Assembly (NCBI RefSeq): GCF_014204895.1
Contig: NZ_JACHMF010000001.1
Location: 2,728,001 to 2,792,000 of the forward strand
Origin: Paractinoplanes abujensis
GTDB lineage: Bacteria; Actinomycetota; Actinomycetes; Mycobacteriales; Micromonosporaceae
Length of the DNA stretch: 64,000 nucleotides
Reading direction: 5' to 3'
The notes under the pieces were generated by a model that saw only the letters and a program-made list of their open reading frames with translations, did not search any database and was not told the origin of the DNA. Positions 46,686 to 54,676 of this stretch are shown here, piece after piece. The position numbers and the translations under genes are program-made. How positions within the stretch are numbered: position 1 is the first letter of the stretch; each line of letters starts with the position of its first letter.

Positions 46686-48242
46686 ATGAAACGTTCAGCC
46701 AAAAGCGCCCTGGTGGCGCTGACGACCGGCGCCGTGGGGGCGGCGATCGTCGTCGCCCTGCCCCTGCCCCAGGCGAGCGCGGCCGCGGTGGGCTCCGCGA
46801 CCGGCTACGCGTCGGGCAACGGCGGCACGACCGGCGGCAACGGCGGCACCACCGTGCGCGCCACCACCGGCACCCAGATCCACCAGGCCCTGTGCGGCCG
46901 GGCCAGCAGCAGCACCCCGATCACGATCGAGGTCTCGGGCACGATCAACCACGGCAACACGACCAAGGTCTCCGGCAGCAGCTGCAACACCGCGGCCGAC
47001 AAGATCGAGCTCAAGGAGATCAGCAACGTCACGATCATCGGGGTGGGTGGCGGCGCGGTCTTTGACCAGCTCGGCATCCACATCCGGGACTCCAGCAACA
47101 TCATCATCCAGAACGTGACGGTGCGGAACGTCAAGAAGTCGGGCTCGCCCACGTCGAACGGCGGCGACGCGATCGGCATGGAGAGCACGGTCCGCAACGT
47201 CTGGGTCGACCACGTCACGCTGGAAGCGTCGGGCGGCGAGTCGGAGGGCTACGACGGCCTGTTCGACATGAAGGACAATACGCAGTACGTGACCCTGTCC
47301 TACAGCATCCTGCGCAACTCGGGCCGGGGCGGACTGATCGGTTCGAGCGAGAGCGACACGTCCAACGGCTTCGTCACGTTCCACCACAACTACTACCAGA
47401 ACATCGATTCCCGTACGCCGTTGCTGCGCGGCGGCGTCGCGCACATCTACAACAACTACTACTACAGCCTGAACGAATCGGGCATCAACTCGCGCGCCGG
47501 CGCCCGGGCCAAGGTCGAGAACAACTACTTCCAGAACTCCAAGGATGTCCTGGGCACGTTCTACACCGACGCCGCCGGTTACTGGCAGACCGCGGGCAAC
47601 ATCCTCGACAACGTGACGTGGTCGGCCACGAGCAGCGACCACAAACCGGCCGGCCCGGGCATGGCCTCGACGACCACGGTGAGCGTCCCGTACTCGTACC
47701 GGCTGGACGGCGCTTCCTGCACCCCGGACGTCGTTCGCTCGACCGCGGGCGCCGGCACCGGCATCCGCACGTCGACCGGCAGCTGCTCCGCCACGGGCCC
47801 GCAGCCCACCACGCCGGTCCCGACCACACCCGGCCCGACCACGCCGGCCCCGACCACCCCGGCGCCCACACCGACCCAGCCCAGCGGCGCCAACCTGAGC
47901 CTGAGCGGCGGCGCCGACGGGTCGAGCAAGGCCGGCGGCACCAGCTACGGCAACGTCAAGGACGGCAGCCTGAGCACGTACTGGTCGCCCAGCGGGACCA
48001 CCGGCAGCATCTCGATCAAGTGGAGCGCGGCCACCACGGTCGGCCGCATCTCCATCCGCGAGGTGTCACCGGCGGTCACCGCCTACCGGGTGCTCAACGG
48101 CGACACGGGCGCGGTGCTCAAGACCGGCTCGGGCGCGGGCGTCATCAGCTTCACGCCCACCTCGCTCAAGAAGGTCACATTCGAGATCACGAGCGCGAGC
48201 TCGGCGCCGCGGGTGGCCGAGTTCGAGACGTACGCGAGCTGA
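46686..48242 (+). CDS. secreted pectate lyase (PL1-type) with C-terminal discoidin-like module
   Basis: A 518-residue exported enzyme with a signal peptide ending QASAAA. The right-handed beta-helix domain (about 60-385) carries PL1 features: WVDHVTLEA, YDGLFDMKDNTQYVTLSYSIL with Asp residues that bind Ca, HHNYYQNIDSRTPLLRGG with the catalytic Arg region, and YNNYYYSLNESGINSRAGA. A Pro/Thr linker (about 391-425) leads to a ~90-residue F5/8-type (discoidin) or CBM-like module. It cleaves polygalacturonan by beta-elimination. ATG 46686 follows GAGGAGCGAG. It lies next to the apiose-type operon. Confidence 0.88.
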   Translation: MKRSAKSALVALTTGAVGAAIVVALPLPQASAAAVGSATGYASGNGGTTGGNGGTTVRATTGTQIHQALCGRASSSTPITIEVSGTINHGNTTKVSGSSCNTAADKIELKEISNVTIIGVGGGAVFDQLGIHIRDSSNIIIQNVTVRNVKKSGSPTSNGGDAIGMESTVRNVWVDHVTLEASGGESEGYDGLFDMKDNTQYVTLSYSILRNSGRGGLIGSSESDTSNGFVTFHHNYYQNIDSRTPLLRGGVAHIYNNYYYSLNESGINSRAGARAKVENNYFQNSKDVLGTFYTDAAGYWQTAGNILDNVTWSATSSDHKPAGPGMASTTTVSVPYSYRLDGASCTPDVVRSTAGAGTGIRTSTGSCSATGPQPTTPVPTTPGPTTPAPTTPAPTPTQPSGANLSLSGGADGSSKAGGTSYGNVKDGSLSTYWSPSGTTGSISIKWSAATTVGRISIREVSPAVTAYRVLNGDTGAVLKTGSGAGVISFTPTSLKKVTFEITSASSAPRVAEFETYAS

Positions 48243-48248
48243 CGCGAC

Positions 48249-48288
48249 GGAGGGTCTCCCCGAGCTGACCGGCTCGGCGAGGCCCTCC
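48249..48288. terminator. bidirectional terminator after the pectate lyase gene
   Basis: GGAGGG...CCGAGC (48249-48265) folds with GCTCGG...CCCTCC (48272-48288) with small internal mismatches. It serves the convergent lyase and radical SAM genes. Confidence 0.55.
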
Positions 48289-48352
48289 GCCCCCGGACGG
48301 GGTGCCGGTCAGCGGTTCGCCACCGCGGCCGTATCAACTCCGGAGCGTTCAG

Positions 48353-49525
48353 CTAGGTCCAGTAGAGGATCCGGCAGGCGGGGAGCCGCGCGGCGATCTC
48401 CGAGGAGAACCAGCCGCGCAGGGAAGCCATCACGTCCGGCGGGTAGACGTACTTGACCGCGCCGAACTTGCCGCGTTTGCGGCTGCGAGTCTCCTCGTCC
48501 ATCTCCAGCCGGGTCCGCGGATACCAGCCGAGCAGCACCTCCTTGCTGCCCGGGGTGAACCGGTGCGTGATCAGCTCGGCGGTCAGGTCCAGACCCGGCA
48601 CCCCGTCGACGGCGGCCGCCACCGCGTCCAGCAGTTCGCCGTAGTGCTCGCGCCAGCCGTCCACCGGCATGATCGGCGCGATGGTCAGGCCTACGGCGTA
48701 ACCGTCGAGCGCCAGCGTGCGCAGCGCCGCGATCCGCTCCGCCAAGGGCGAGGTGCCACCCTCCATCCGCGTGGTCACCGGCAGGCAGTTCACACTCAAC
48801 CGCACCCGCGTACGCCCGTGGTGCGCGAGCCCGGCGAAGGCGTCCACGTCCCCGAACTTCGTCGTCCAGCGCAGCTGCACCGGCGCGTCCCAGGCCCCGA
48901 AGTGCTCGACGGCCCGCTGCCAGCTGCCGGTCAGGTGGTCCAGCGCCAGCGGGTCGGTGTAGCAGGACGCCTCGAAGGTCGTGCCCTCGTCGCGGCGCGC
49001 CGCCCGGCGGCTGGTGACCCGTCCCTGCCCGACGTAGTCGGCGAGCCCGTCGAGGATGTCGTCCAGGTCGGCGTACACGCGGGTGACCGGCGGGCCCGAC
49101 AGCGAGCCGGCCAGGTAGCAGTACTGGCAGTGGGCGGGGCAGCCCTCGGCCAGGTCGACGCGCCAGTCCGCGCTCGGCGCGATCGGCTGCAGCTTGCGCC
49201 GCGACGGCGGGCTGACCACGACGGCCAGGGTCGACTTGGCCCGGGCGTACGTCTGCCGGTCGTTCTCGCCGCGCACGCCGGTGAGCCGGGCCGTCTTGAG
49301 CCGCTCGACCTCGAGGCCCAGGGCTTCGAGCCGCGCCATGATCCGCAGGCCGTGCGGGTGGTCGTAGGCGGGCGGGGTCGCCACCACGCGCTTGGGCGTC
49401 CAGCGCCGGGCCGGCCGGGCCGGTGGCGCGACGCCGCTGAGGTCGTGCGTCCACACCTCCTCGCCGCTGGCGCTGTGCGGCGCCCCGATCTCGTCGAGGG
49501 CCAGCGGGACGTTCAGGTCGGTCAC
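48353..49525 (-). CDS. spore-photoproduct-lyase-like radical SAM protein
   Basis: The 390-residue protein has a radical SAM cluster motif CPAHCQYC (CxxxCxxC) in VDLAEGCPAHCQYCYLAGSL, followed by family segments such as TFEASCYTDPLALDHLTGSW, LRWTTKFGDVDAFAGL and AELITHRFTPGSKEVLLGWYP, matching the SPL family. In non-sporulating actinobacteria these proteins may repair DNA or act on other substrates. The start is uncertain: GTG 49525 is used, GTG 49534 or an ATG at 49588 are alternatives. It is divergent from the glutathione peroxidase gene. Confidence 0.78.
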   Translation of the reverse strand: MTDLNVPLALDEIGAPHSASGEEVWTHDLSGVAPPARPARRWTPKRVVATPPAYDHPHGLRIMARLEALGLEVERLKTARLTGVRGENDRQTYARAKSTLAVVVSPPSRRKLQPIAPSADWRVDLAEGCPAHCQYCYLAGSLSGPPVTRVYADLDDILDGLADYVGQGRVTSRRAARRDEGTTFEASCYTDPLALDHLTGSWQRAVEHFGAWDAPVQLRWTTKFGDVDAFAGLAHHGRTRVRLSVNCLPVTTRMEGGTSPLAERIAALRTLALDGYAVGLTIAPIMPVDGWREHYGELLDAVAAAVDGVPGLDLTAELITHRFTPGSKEVLLGWYPRTRLEMDEETRSRKRGKFGAVKYVYPPDVMASLRGWFSSEIAARLPACRILYWT

Positions 49526-49602
49526 CCTCGGCACGTACCCCGGCCAGGCCGGATGTACCGTTTGCCAGGTCCGGAACTTGGTTCCCACAGGAGCGGCAGA
49601 AC

Positions 49603-50082
49603 ATGACGGCGATTCAAGAGATCCCGCTGAAGACCATCACCGGCGAGGACGCGACGCTCGGCGACTACGCGGGCCAGGTGCTGCTGGTGGTCAACGTGGC
49701 CTCCAAGTGCGGCCTCACCCCGCAGTACGAGGGCCTGGAGAAGCTGCACGAGCAGCTCAGCGGTCAGGGCTTCGCCGTGCTGGGGTTCCCGGCCAACGAC
49801 TTCGCGGGGCAGGAGCCCGGCACCGACGAGGAGATCGCCGAGTTCTGCCGCAGCACGTATTCGATCCAGTTCCCGATGTTCTCGAAGATCTCGGTGCTGG
49901 GTCCCGACCGGCACCCGCTCTACGACGAGCTGGCCGGCGACCAGGACGTCCAGTGGAATTTCGAGAAGTTCCTGATCTCCCGTACGGGCGAGGTGGCGGG
50001 ACGTTTCTCCCCGCGCGTCACGCCCGACGACGCCGAGCTGACCGCCGCGATCGATCGTGAGCTCGCCACTCCGCGCTCGTAA
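49603..50082 (+). CDS. glutathione peroxidase family thiol peroxidase
   Basis: A 159-residue thioredoxin-fold peroxidase. The peroxidatic Cys36 is in NVASKCGLTPQY (Cys rather than selenocysteine), with GFPANDFAGQEPGTDEEI and WNFEKFLI completing the Cys-Gln-Trp-Asn site. Actinobacterial members reduce peroxides with thioredoxin rather than glutathione. ATG 49603 has an AGGAG ribosome site. Confidence 0.9.
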   Translation: MTAIQEIPLKTITGEDATLGDYAGQVLLVVNVASKCGLTPQYEGLEKLHEQLSGQGFAVLGFPANDFAGQEPGTDEEIAEFCRSTYSIQFPMFSKISVLGPDRHPLYDELAGDQDVQWNFEKFLISRTGEVAGRFSPRVTPDDAELTAAIDRELATPRS

Positions 50083-50091
50083 CGGGCGGTG

Positions 50092-51003
50092 ATGTCGGCT
50101 CTTTCCGGTTTCGCCGTCATCGGCGTGATCGTGGTCGCCGGATGGGTGGCCGCCCGCTGGGGCCGGCTGCCCGCCGGGACCGAGTCCGTGGCCGGCAAGC
50201 TCGCGTACACGGTCCTCTCCCCGTGCCTGCTGTTCACCAGCGCCGCGGCGGCCGACCCGGGCGCGCTCCTCACGGAGCCGCTGCTCGTCTCGGCCGTCGC
50301 GGCGATCCTCTGTTTCGCCCTGCACACGGTGACCACGCGCGGCCGTGACCTCGGCACCCGGATCGTCGGCGCGCTCGGCGCGGGCTATGTGAACGCGGCC
50401 TTCATCGGGATCCCGATCGCGATGTACGTGCTCGACGACACCGCCCTCGTCGTGCCGATCTTCATGCTGCAACTGCTCGTCTTCATGCCGGTCACGGTGA
50501 CGCTGCTGGAGATCGCCACGACCGGGCACACCTCCTGGCGTACGTCACTGACCGTGCCCCTGCGCAGCCCCCTCACGGTGGCCGTGCTCCTGGGCATCGT
50601 CGTGTCCGTCACCGGCGTACGGCTGCCGTCAGTGCTCACCGAGCCGGTCGCGGCGATGGGCGACGCGGCCGCGCCGGTGGTGCTGGTCGCGTTCGGCATG
50701 TCGCTCTCGGGCCGCCGCCTGCTCGAATCCGGCCCCGACCGGGTGCCCGTGCTGGCCGCGGTCGTCCTCAAGGCCGCGGTCATGCCCGCGATCGCCTTCC
50801 TGCTCGCGTCGGTCCTGCGTCTGAACCCCGCCGGGACGTACGCGGTCACCGTGCTCGCCGCGCTCCCGGCCGCGCAGAACGTCTTCCTGTACGCGCAGGC
50901 CTTCGGCCGTGGCGTGGTGCTCGCCCGCGACACCGTCTTCCTCTCCACGCTGGCCTGCATGCCCGCCTTGGTGACCATTGCGATCTTGCACACGTTGACG
51001 TGA
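50092..51003 (+). CDS. AEC family transporter (auxin efflux carrier-like)
   Basis: A 303-residue protein with about ten hydrophobic helices in two five-helix halves. Family features are KLAYTVLSPCLLFTSAAAA near residue 38, YVNAAFIGIPIAMYVL near 100 and PAAQNVFLYAQAFG near 260. Members move organic acids or auxin-like anions. It starts 9 bp after the peroxidase stop (ATG 50092, or GTG 50089) and may be co-transcribed with it. Confidence 0.85.
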   Translation: MSALSGFAVIGVIVVAGWVAARWGRLPAGTESVAGKLAYTVLSPCLLFTSAAAADPGALLTEPLLVSAVAAILCFALHTVTTRGRDLGTRIVGALGAGYVNAAFIGIPIAMYVLDDTALVVPIFMLQLLVFMPVTVTLLEIATTGHTSWRTSLTVPLRSPLTVAVLLGIVVSVTGVRLPSVLTEPVAAMGDAAAPVVLVAFGMSLSGRRLLESGPDRVPVLAAVVLKAAVMPAIAFLLASVLRLNPAGTYAVTVLAALPAAQNVFLYAQAFGRGVVLARDTVFLSTLACMPALVTIAILHTLT

Positions 51004-51019
51004 ACCAAGGTTGAGGTTT

Positions 51020-51025
51020 TACGGT
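51020..51025 (+). promoter_or_regulatory. -10 box (TACGGT) for a leaderless flavin reductase transcript
   Basis: TACGGT is followed by 6 nt and then GTG 51032. No ribosome site is present in the gap. Confidence 0.4.
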
Positions 51026-51031
51026 TCCGGC

Positions 51032-51499
51032 GTGCAGACGAGCGTCACCACCGGGTTCAAGGCCGCCTTCCGCCGCTACCCCACCGGCGTAGCGATCATC
51101 ACCGCGGCCGGCCCGGTCGGGCTGACCGCCTCCAGCGTCGCCTCGGTGTCGCTGGAGCCGCCGGCCCTGTCGTTCTCGGTCATGGATTCGCCGTCGGCCC
51201 AGGCCCTGCTGCGAGCGCCCAGCTTCGTGGTCAACCTGCTCGGCCCGGCCTCGGCCGCGCTGGCCCGCACGTTCGCGGGCCCGCACGGCCCCCGCTTCGC
51301 GCCCGGCCAGGGCTGGGAGGTGCTGCCCACCGGCGAGCCGGCCCTGACGACGGCGCTGGCCGCCCTGCGCGGCACCCCGTTGCAGCTGGTCCCGGTGGGC
51401 ACCTCCACCGTCGTGATCGCCGAGATCCACGACGTGCTGCTGGGCCCGCCGGGCGGCCGCCTCGTCTATCACGACCGCGATTTCATCGCCCAGCACTGA
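51032..51499 (+). CDS. flavin reductase domain protein
   Basis: A 155-residue split-barrel flavin reductase (HpaC/DIM6-like). It has FRRYPTGVAIITAAGPVGLTASSVASVSLEPPALSFSV and VVNLLGPASAALARTFAG, and ends with a GRLVYHDRDF strand. Such enzymes supply reduced FMN/FAD to monooxygenases. GTG 51032 is preferred on -10 spacing. Its 3' end overlaps the convergent MarR gene by 17 bp. Confidence 0.85.
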   Translation: MQTSVTTGFKAAFRRYPTGVAIITAAGPVGLTASSVASVSLEPPALSFSVMDSPSAQALLRAPSFVVNLLGPASAALARTFAGPHGPRFAPGQGWEVLPTGEPALTTALAALRGTPLQLVPVGTSTVVIAEIHDVLLGPPGGRLVYHDRDFIAQH

Positions 51500-51917
51500 G
51501 CACTTTCTCCAGGGCGGTCGCCACGCTGCGCGACTCCGTCGCGGTCATGTGCGACGTGAAGTGGCGCTCGATCGCCCCCAGATAGACGGGCGCCGCGGCG
51601 CGCAACGTCTTGCGCCCCTCCGCGGTGATCACCGCGTACGCGGAACGCTTGTCCTCGGGGTTGACCTCACGGCCGACCAGGCCCGCCGCCACGAGCTGGT
51701 CGACGACCCGGCTGACCCGCGTGCGGGAGACGACCGCGACCTCGCCCAGCTCCCCCATGCTGAGCCGCCGATCCGGCGCCGAGTTGAGCTCGAGCAGCAC
51801 GTCGTACCAGGTCAGCGGCAGTCCGCACTGCTGCTGGAGCTCACGGTCCAGGCGCGGCACCAACGCCGCGTGCACCCGGAGCAGCGCCGCCCACGCGGCC
51901 GTGTCGGTGTCGCCCAT
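51483..51917 (-). CDS. MarR family transcriptional regulator
   Basis: A 144-residue winged-helix regulator: MSMGELGEVAVVSRTRVSRVVDQL-type recognition helix near 55-78, then the wing with NPEDKRSAYAVITAEG. It is divergent from the azoreductase gene, and two identical 14-bp palindromes in the 88-bp gap are almost certainly its operators. ATG 51917 is used; GTG 51920 adds one residue. Confidence 0.88.
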   Translation of the reverse strand: MGDTDTAAWAALLRVHAALVPRLDRELQQQCGLPLTWYDVLLELNSAPDRRLSMGELGEVAVVSRTRVSRVVDQLVAAGLVGREVNPEDKRSAYAVITAEGRKTLRAAAPVYLGAIERHFTSHMTATESRSVATALEKVLSAGR

Positions 51918-51940
51918 CACCCGATCCTACCCAACTCTTG

Positions 51941-51982
51941 TGCGTGCGCACGCATCAGAGTAAGAATGTGCGTGCGCACGCA
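51941..51982. promoter_or_regulatory. twin perfect palindromes, MarR operators
   Basis: TGCGTGCGCACGCA occurs exactly at 51941-51954 and 51969-51982. Each copy is a perfect 14-bp palindrome, and their centres are 28 bp apart. They lie between the MarR and azoreductase starts (24 bp before ATG 52006). Confidence 0.75.
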
Positions 51983-52005
51983 TTCTTTCGTCGAAGGGCA
52001 CGACA

Positions 52006-52638
52006 ATGACCAAGGTTCTGCACCTCTCCGCCTCCCCCCGCGGCCCGCGTTCCGAGTCCCTCGCCATCGCGACGACATTCCTCGACACGATCCGCGACGT
52101 CTCGCCGTCGACCCCGATCGAGACGTACGACCTGTGGGACGGCACCCTGCCCCCGTTCGGCCCCGACGCCGCCGCAGCCAAGATGGCCGTCTTCGCCGGC
52201 GAACAGCCCCAGGGCGCGGCCGCCGACGCCTGGAACGCCGCCATCGCCACGTTCCGCCGCTTCGACGCCGCCGACCGGTACGTGTTCAGCGTGCCCATGT
52301 GGAACGCCGGGATCCCGTACATCCTCAAGCAGTTCATCGACGTCATCAGCCAGCCCGGCCTGGTCTTCGGCTTCGACCCCGCGCAGGGCTACCGCGGCCT
52401 GCTGCGCGGCAAACGCGCCGCCGTGATCTACACCAGCGCCGTCTACGGCCCCGGCCGCGGCCCGGCTTTCGGCGCCGACTTCCAGGCCCCGTACGTGGAG
52501 GGATGGCTGCGCTGGGCCGGCGTCGACGACATCCGCACCGTCCACTTCCGCCCCGACCTGGCCACCGCCGACGCCGACACCGGCCGCCGCGTCGCGCACG
52601 CCCAGGCCCGCGACCTCGCCAAGGAGTTCCTGTCATGA
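52006..52638 (+). CDS. azoR: FMN-dependent NADH:quinone/azo reductase (AzoR-like)
   Basis: A 210-residue flavodoxin-fold oxidoreductase: LHLSASPRGPRSESLAIATTFL phosphate loop near 5-25, FSVPMWNAGIPYILKQFIDVISQPGLVFGF near 93-122 and the IYTSAVYGPG strand. AzoR enzymes reduce quinones or azo compounds and are typically induced by electrophiles through MarR-type sensors, as the divergent regulator suggests. It overlaps the next membrane-protein gene by 4 nt. Confidence 0.9.
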   Translation: MTKVLHLSASPRGPRSESLAIATTFLDTIRDVSPSTPIETYDLWDGTLPPFGPDAAAAKMAVFAGEQPQGAAADAWNAAIATFRRFDAADRYVFSVPMWNAGIPYILKQFIDVISQPGLVFGFDPAQGYRGLLRGKRAAVIYTSAVYGPGRGPAFGADFQAPYVEGWLRWAGVDDIRTVHFRPDLATADADTGRRVAHAQARDLAKEFLS

Positions 52639-53261
52639 CGTCCGGCCTCTGGGCCCTGCCCGCCTACGGCATCCTGCTGGCGCTGAGCACGCTCACCCAC
52701 CAGCCCTCGATCGACGACTTCGACGCGTACGCGCGCTACGTCACGACCGGCACGTTCCTGCTCAGCCACCTGGCCGCCAGCATCTTCGGCGCCGCGCTGG
52801 CCATCCTGGGCACAGCCGCCGCCACCACCCACCTGAAGAGCAAGATCCCGTACGTCCTGACGGTCATCGCCAACGTCTTCCTGGCCGCCACCTTCGGCAG
52901 CGCCGCCTTCGTGCAGCCCGGCCTGGGCCGAGCGCACCTGGCCGGCGTTCCCGGCATGCCCGCGCTCAACAACGACACCGCGTACGGCCCGGCTTTCATT
53001 GCAACCGCCCTGTCCGCCTCGGTCCTCCTCATCGTGGCCGCGCTCGCCCTCGGCACCGCAACAGCCCGCACCCGCCACGACTTGCGGGCGCCCGGCATCG
53101 CGTACGGGATCCTGCTGTCACTCTTCACCGTCTCGGGCTTCGCCTACCCGGCCGCGCAGGCTTACGTCGGCTTCGCCTTCGCCGCGGCCGCCGCCGTGCT
53201 GGCTTACCGCCTGCCCCGCACGACCGCGGCCCACTCCGAGCCGGCCCTGACATCGGCCTGA
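52635..53261 (+). CDS. hypothetical membrane protein coupled to azoreductase
   Basis: A 208-residue protein with about six hydrophobic helices. A conserved-looking N-terminal pair is separated by THQPSIDDFDAYARYVTTGTFLL. It starts at ATG 52635 inside the azoreductase stop (ATGA), so it is expressed under the same MarR control. No family is recognised with confidence; the layout resembles small DoxX- or DUF-type quinone-pathway membrane proteins. Confidence 0.65.
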   Translation: MTSGLWALPAYGILLALSTLTHQPSIDDFDAYARYVTTGTFLLSHLAASIFGAALAILGTAAATTHLKSKIPYVLTVIANVFLAATFGSAAFVQPGLGRAHLAGVPGMPALNNDTAYGPAFIATALSASVLLIVAALALGTATARTRHDLRAPGIAYGILLSLFTVSGFAYPAAQAYVGFAFAAAAAVLAYRLPRTTAAHSEPALTSA

Positions 53262-53283
53262 CCACGCGCTCCCCGGCGACTCC

Positions 53284-53557
53284 CGCCGCGCCCAGCCCCG
53301 CCGACCCACACCGAACACCTGCCGCCCGCGCCCAGCCCCGCCGACCCACACCGAACGCCCGCCGCCCGCGCCCAGCCCCGCCGACCCACACCGAACGCCC
53401 GCCGCCCGCGCCCAGCCCCGCCGACCCACACCGAACGCCCGCCGCCCGCGCCCAACCCCGCCGACCCACACCGAACGCCCGCCGCCCGCGCCCAACCCCG
53501 CCGACCCACACCGAACGCCCGCCGCCCGCGCCCAACCCCGCCGACGCACACCGAACG
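53284..53557. repeat. 40-bp minisatellite, six full copies
   Basis: Six complete 40-bp units run from 53301 to 53540, each starting CCGACCCACACCGAACGCCC and ending in CCCGCGCCC(A)GCCCCG-type sequence, with partial units at both ends. Copies are nearly identical; a G to A change (CCCAACCCCG) marks the last three. Because 40 is not a multiple of 3, all frames are read in turn. Confidence 0.85.
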
Positions 53558-53589
53558 TCTGGCACCCGCGGGCGCCCGCGGGTGCCAGA
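53558..53589. repeat. perfect 32-bp palindrome
   Basis: TCTGGCACCCGCGGGC is followed directly by its exact reverse complement with no spacer. It directly abuts the end of the 40-bp array. It could extrude a cruciform or act as a terminator for the azoreductase operon. Confidence 0.7.
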
Positions 53590-53865
53590 GCGCTAGACCG
53601 ACACCCCGCTCCGCACTACCTCGAACCGAACCGCACGGCACGGCCTCGCACCGCACCGCACCCGAACTCACCGCACGGCCCCGCACCCCACCGCAACGCA
53701 CAGGTCCACCCCGCACCGCAAGGCGCAGATTCGCACCGCACCACATTCCGGCCAGGCGCGTGTGCCTTGATCATCCGCCCCGTATGACCCACCCTCCCGG
53801 GGGGCCACCACCCCGCAGCAGTGTGGCGCAATTCGTCGATCTTCGGTGCCGTCTCGCGTCCGCCC

Positions 53866-53891
53866 TGTGGACAAGTGGCGTTTGTGGATAA
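53866..53891 (-). other. pair of DnaA boxes
   Basis: On the minus strand, TTATCCACA (53883-53891) and TTGTCCACA (53866-53874) are exact matches to the general and the actinobacterial DnaA-box consensus. Their starts are 17 bp apart. No dnaA, dnaN or oriC features are nearby, so this is more likely a DnaA-titration or regulatory site than an origin. Confidence 0.5.
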
Positions 53892-53955
53892 CGCGGTGAC
53901 GCGGGCGGATCCGTGATACCACGGCCGTCGGGAGGGAGCGCGGAGAGGAGCAGCC

Positions 53956-54205
53956 ATGACAGCCCGATCGCTCGACATCACCTTTACCGCCCCCCTGGGC
54001 AGACTCGATGAGGGTGACACCTGGCCCGGGTCGGCCGAGATCTCCGGCACGCGGGACCTCGTCGAGGTGGCCGGCACCGTCGACGGGGGTCCCGTTCGAG
54101 GCGCCCGGCGACGGCACCCACCAGCTGCCGATCAACGGCGCGATCGGCAAGAAGAGCGCCAGGTCCGACGGCGACGAAGTGCCCCGGAAGCGGCGTCGCA
54201 CCTGA
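53956..54205 (+). pseudogene. degraded DUF1905 domain gene
   Basis: The frame begins MTARSLDITFTAPLGRLDEG, a normal DUF1905 beginning, then loses similarity after GTVDGG. Removing one G from the GGGGG run at 54085-54089 restores DGVPFEAPGDGTHQLPINGA, the family's C-terminal part, ending at TGA 54205. Segments expected around WP and before GDGTH also appear deleted. The unedited frame runs into the next gene with an Arg-rich nonsense stretch. A sequencing error in the G run would explain the frameshift but not the missing segments. Confidence 0.6.
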
Positions 54206-54216
54206 CGGACCACTGG

Positions 54217-54612
54217 ATGACAGCCCTCCACGAGTTGCTGGCCGAGCCGTTCGAGCGGGACGGGCCGGGCCGGCCGCAACCCCACCACGTCGACCTGCGC
54301 GAGAGTGAGCCCTTTCCGGGGCAGTTCCACGACGAGACCGTGACCGCTGAGCAGGATCTTCAGCGGGCATGGGCGGAGTTCCGGGCCGACCGTGACGCGT
54401 TGGCCCGCGCGATCTCCGCCCGTTACGGGCCGCCGCGGAGAGGGGACATCCGGCGCTACTTCTTCGACGGCGACGGCTCGCTGGACGACCCGGGCGGGCC
54501 ACTGTTCCGGTACATGACGGACTTCTTCTTCGACATCGACCTCTGGCGGGCCGGTGACCGCGGGATCGTCGTCGAGGCCGGCCAGGACGACCCGGAGCTG
54601 CCCTCCAGCTGA
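54217..54612 (+). CDS. hypothetical acidic protein
   Basis: A 131-residue soluble protein starting at ATG 54217. It has a helical middle (DLQRAWAEFRADRDALARAISARYG) and an aromatic acidic C-terminus (FRYMTDFFFDIDLWRAGDRGIVVEAGQDDPELP). I recognise no family. The frame is also open upstream through the damaged DUF1905 gene, so the true start depends on that region. Confidence 0.55.
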   Translation: MTALHELLAEPFERDGPGRPQPHHVDLRESEPFPGQFHDETVTAEQDLQRAWAEFRADRDALARAISARYGPPRRGDIRRYFFDGDGSLDDPGGPLFRYMTDFFFDIDLWRAGDRGIVVEAGQDDPELPSS

Positions 54613-54676
54613 TGCTTGTCGTCGGTGACCTGGGCGTCTGAGGGATAGCAGCCGCCTGGCTGGGCACCATCACCGC

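Larger units (their letters stand above)
53262..53955. other. 694-bp gene-free stretch with repeats, palindrome and DnaA boxes
   Basis: From left to right it contains a 40-bp tandem array, a perfect 32-bp palindrome, CCGCAC-rich low-complexity DNA (about 53600-53745) and a pair of DnaA boxes. Long Gly/Arg/Trp-rich frames on the minus strand are produced by the array and are not genes. Confidence 0.7.

Noticed and set aside
53284-53557. CRISPR array
   Set aside because: The 40-bp units are contiguous with no unique spacers, and no cas genes are present.
53118-53746. Gly/Arg/Trp-rich repetitive proteins on the minus strand
   Set aside because: They arise only from the 40-bp array, which is open in every minus-strand frame; no ribosome site or family similarity supports them.
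53866-53891. Replication origin
   Set aside because: Only two DnaA boxes and no dnaA/dnaN genes or large AT-rich unwinding region.
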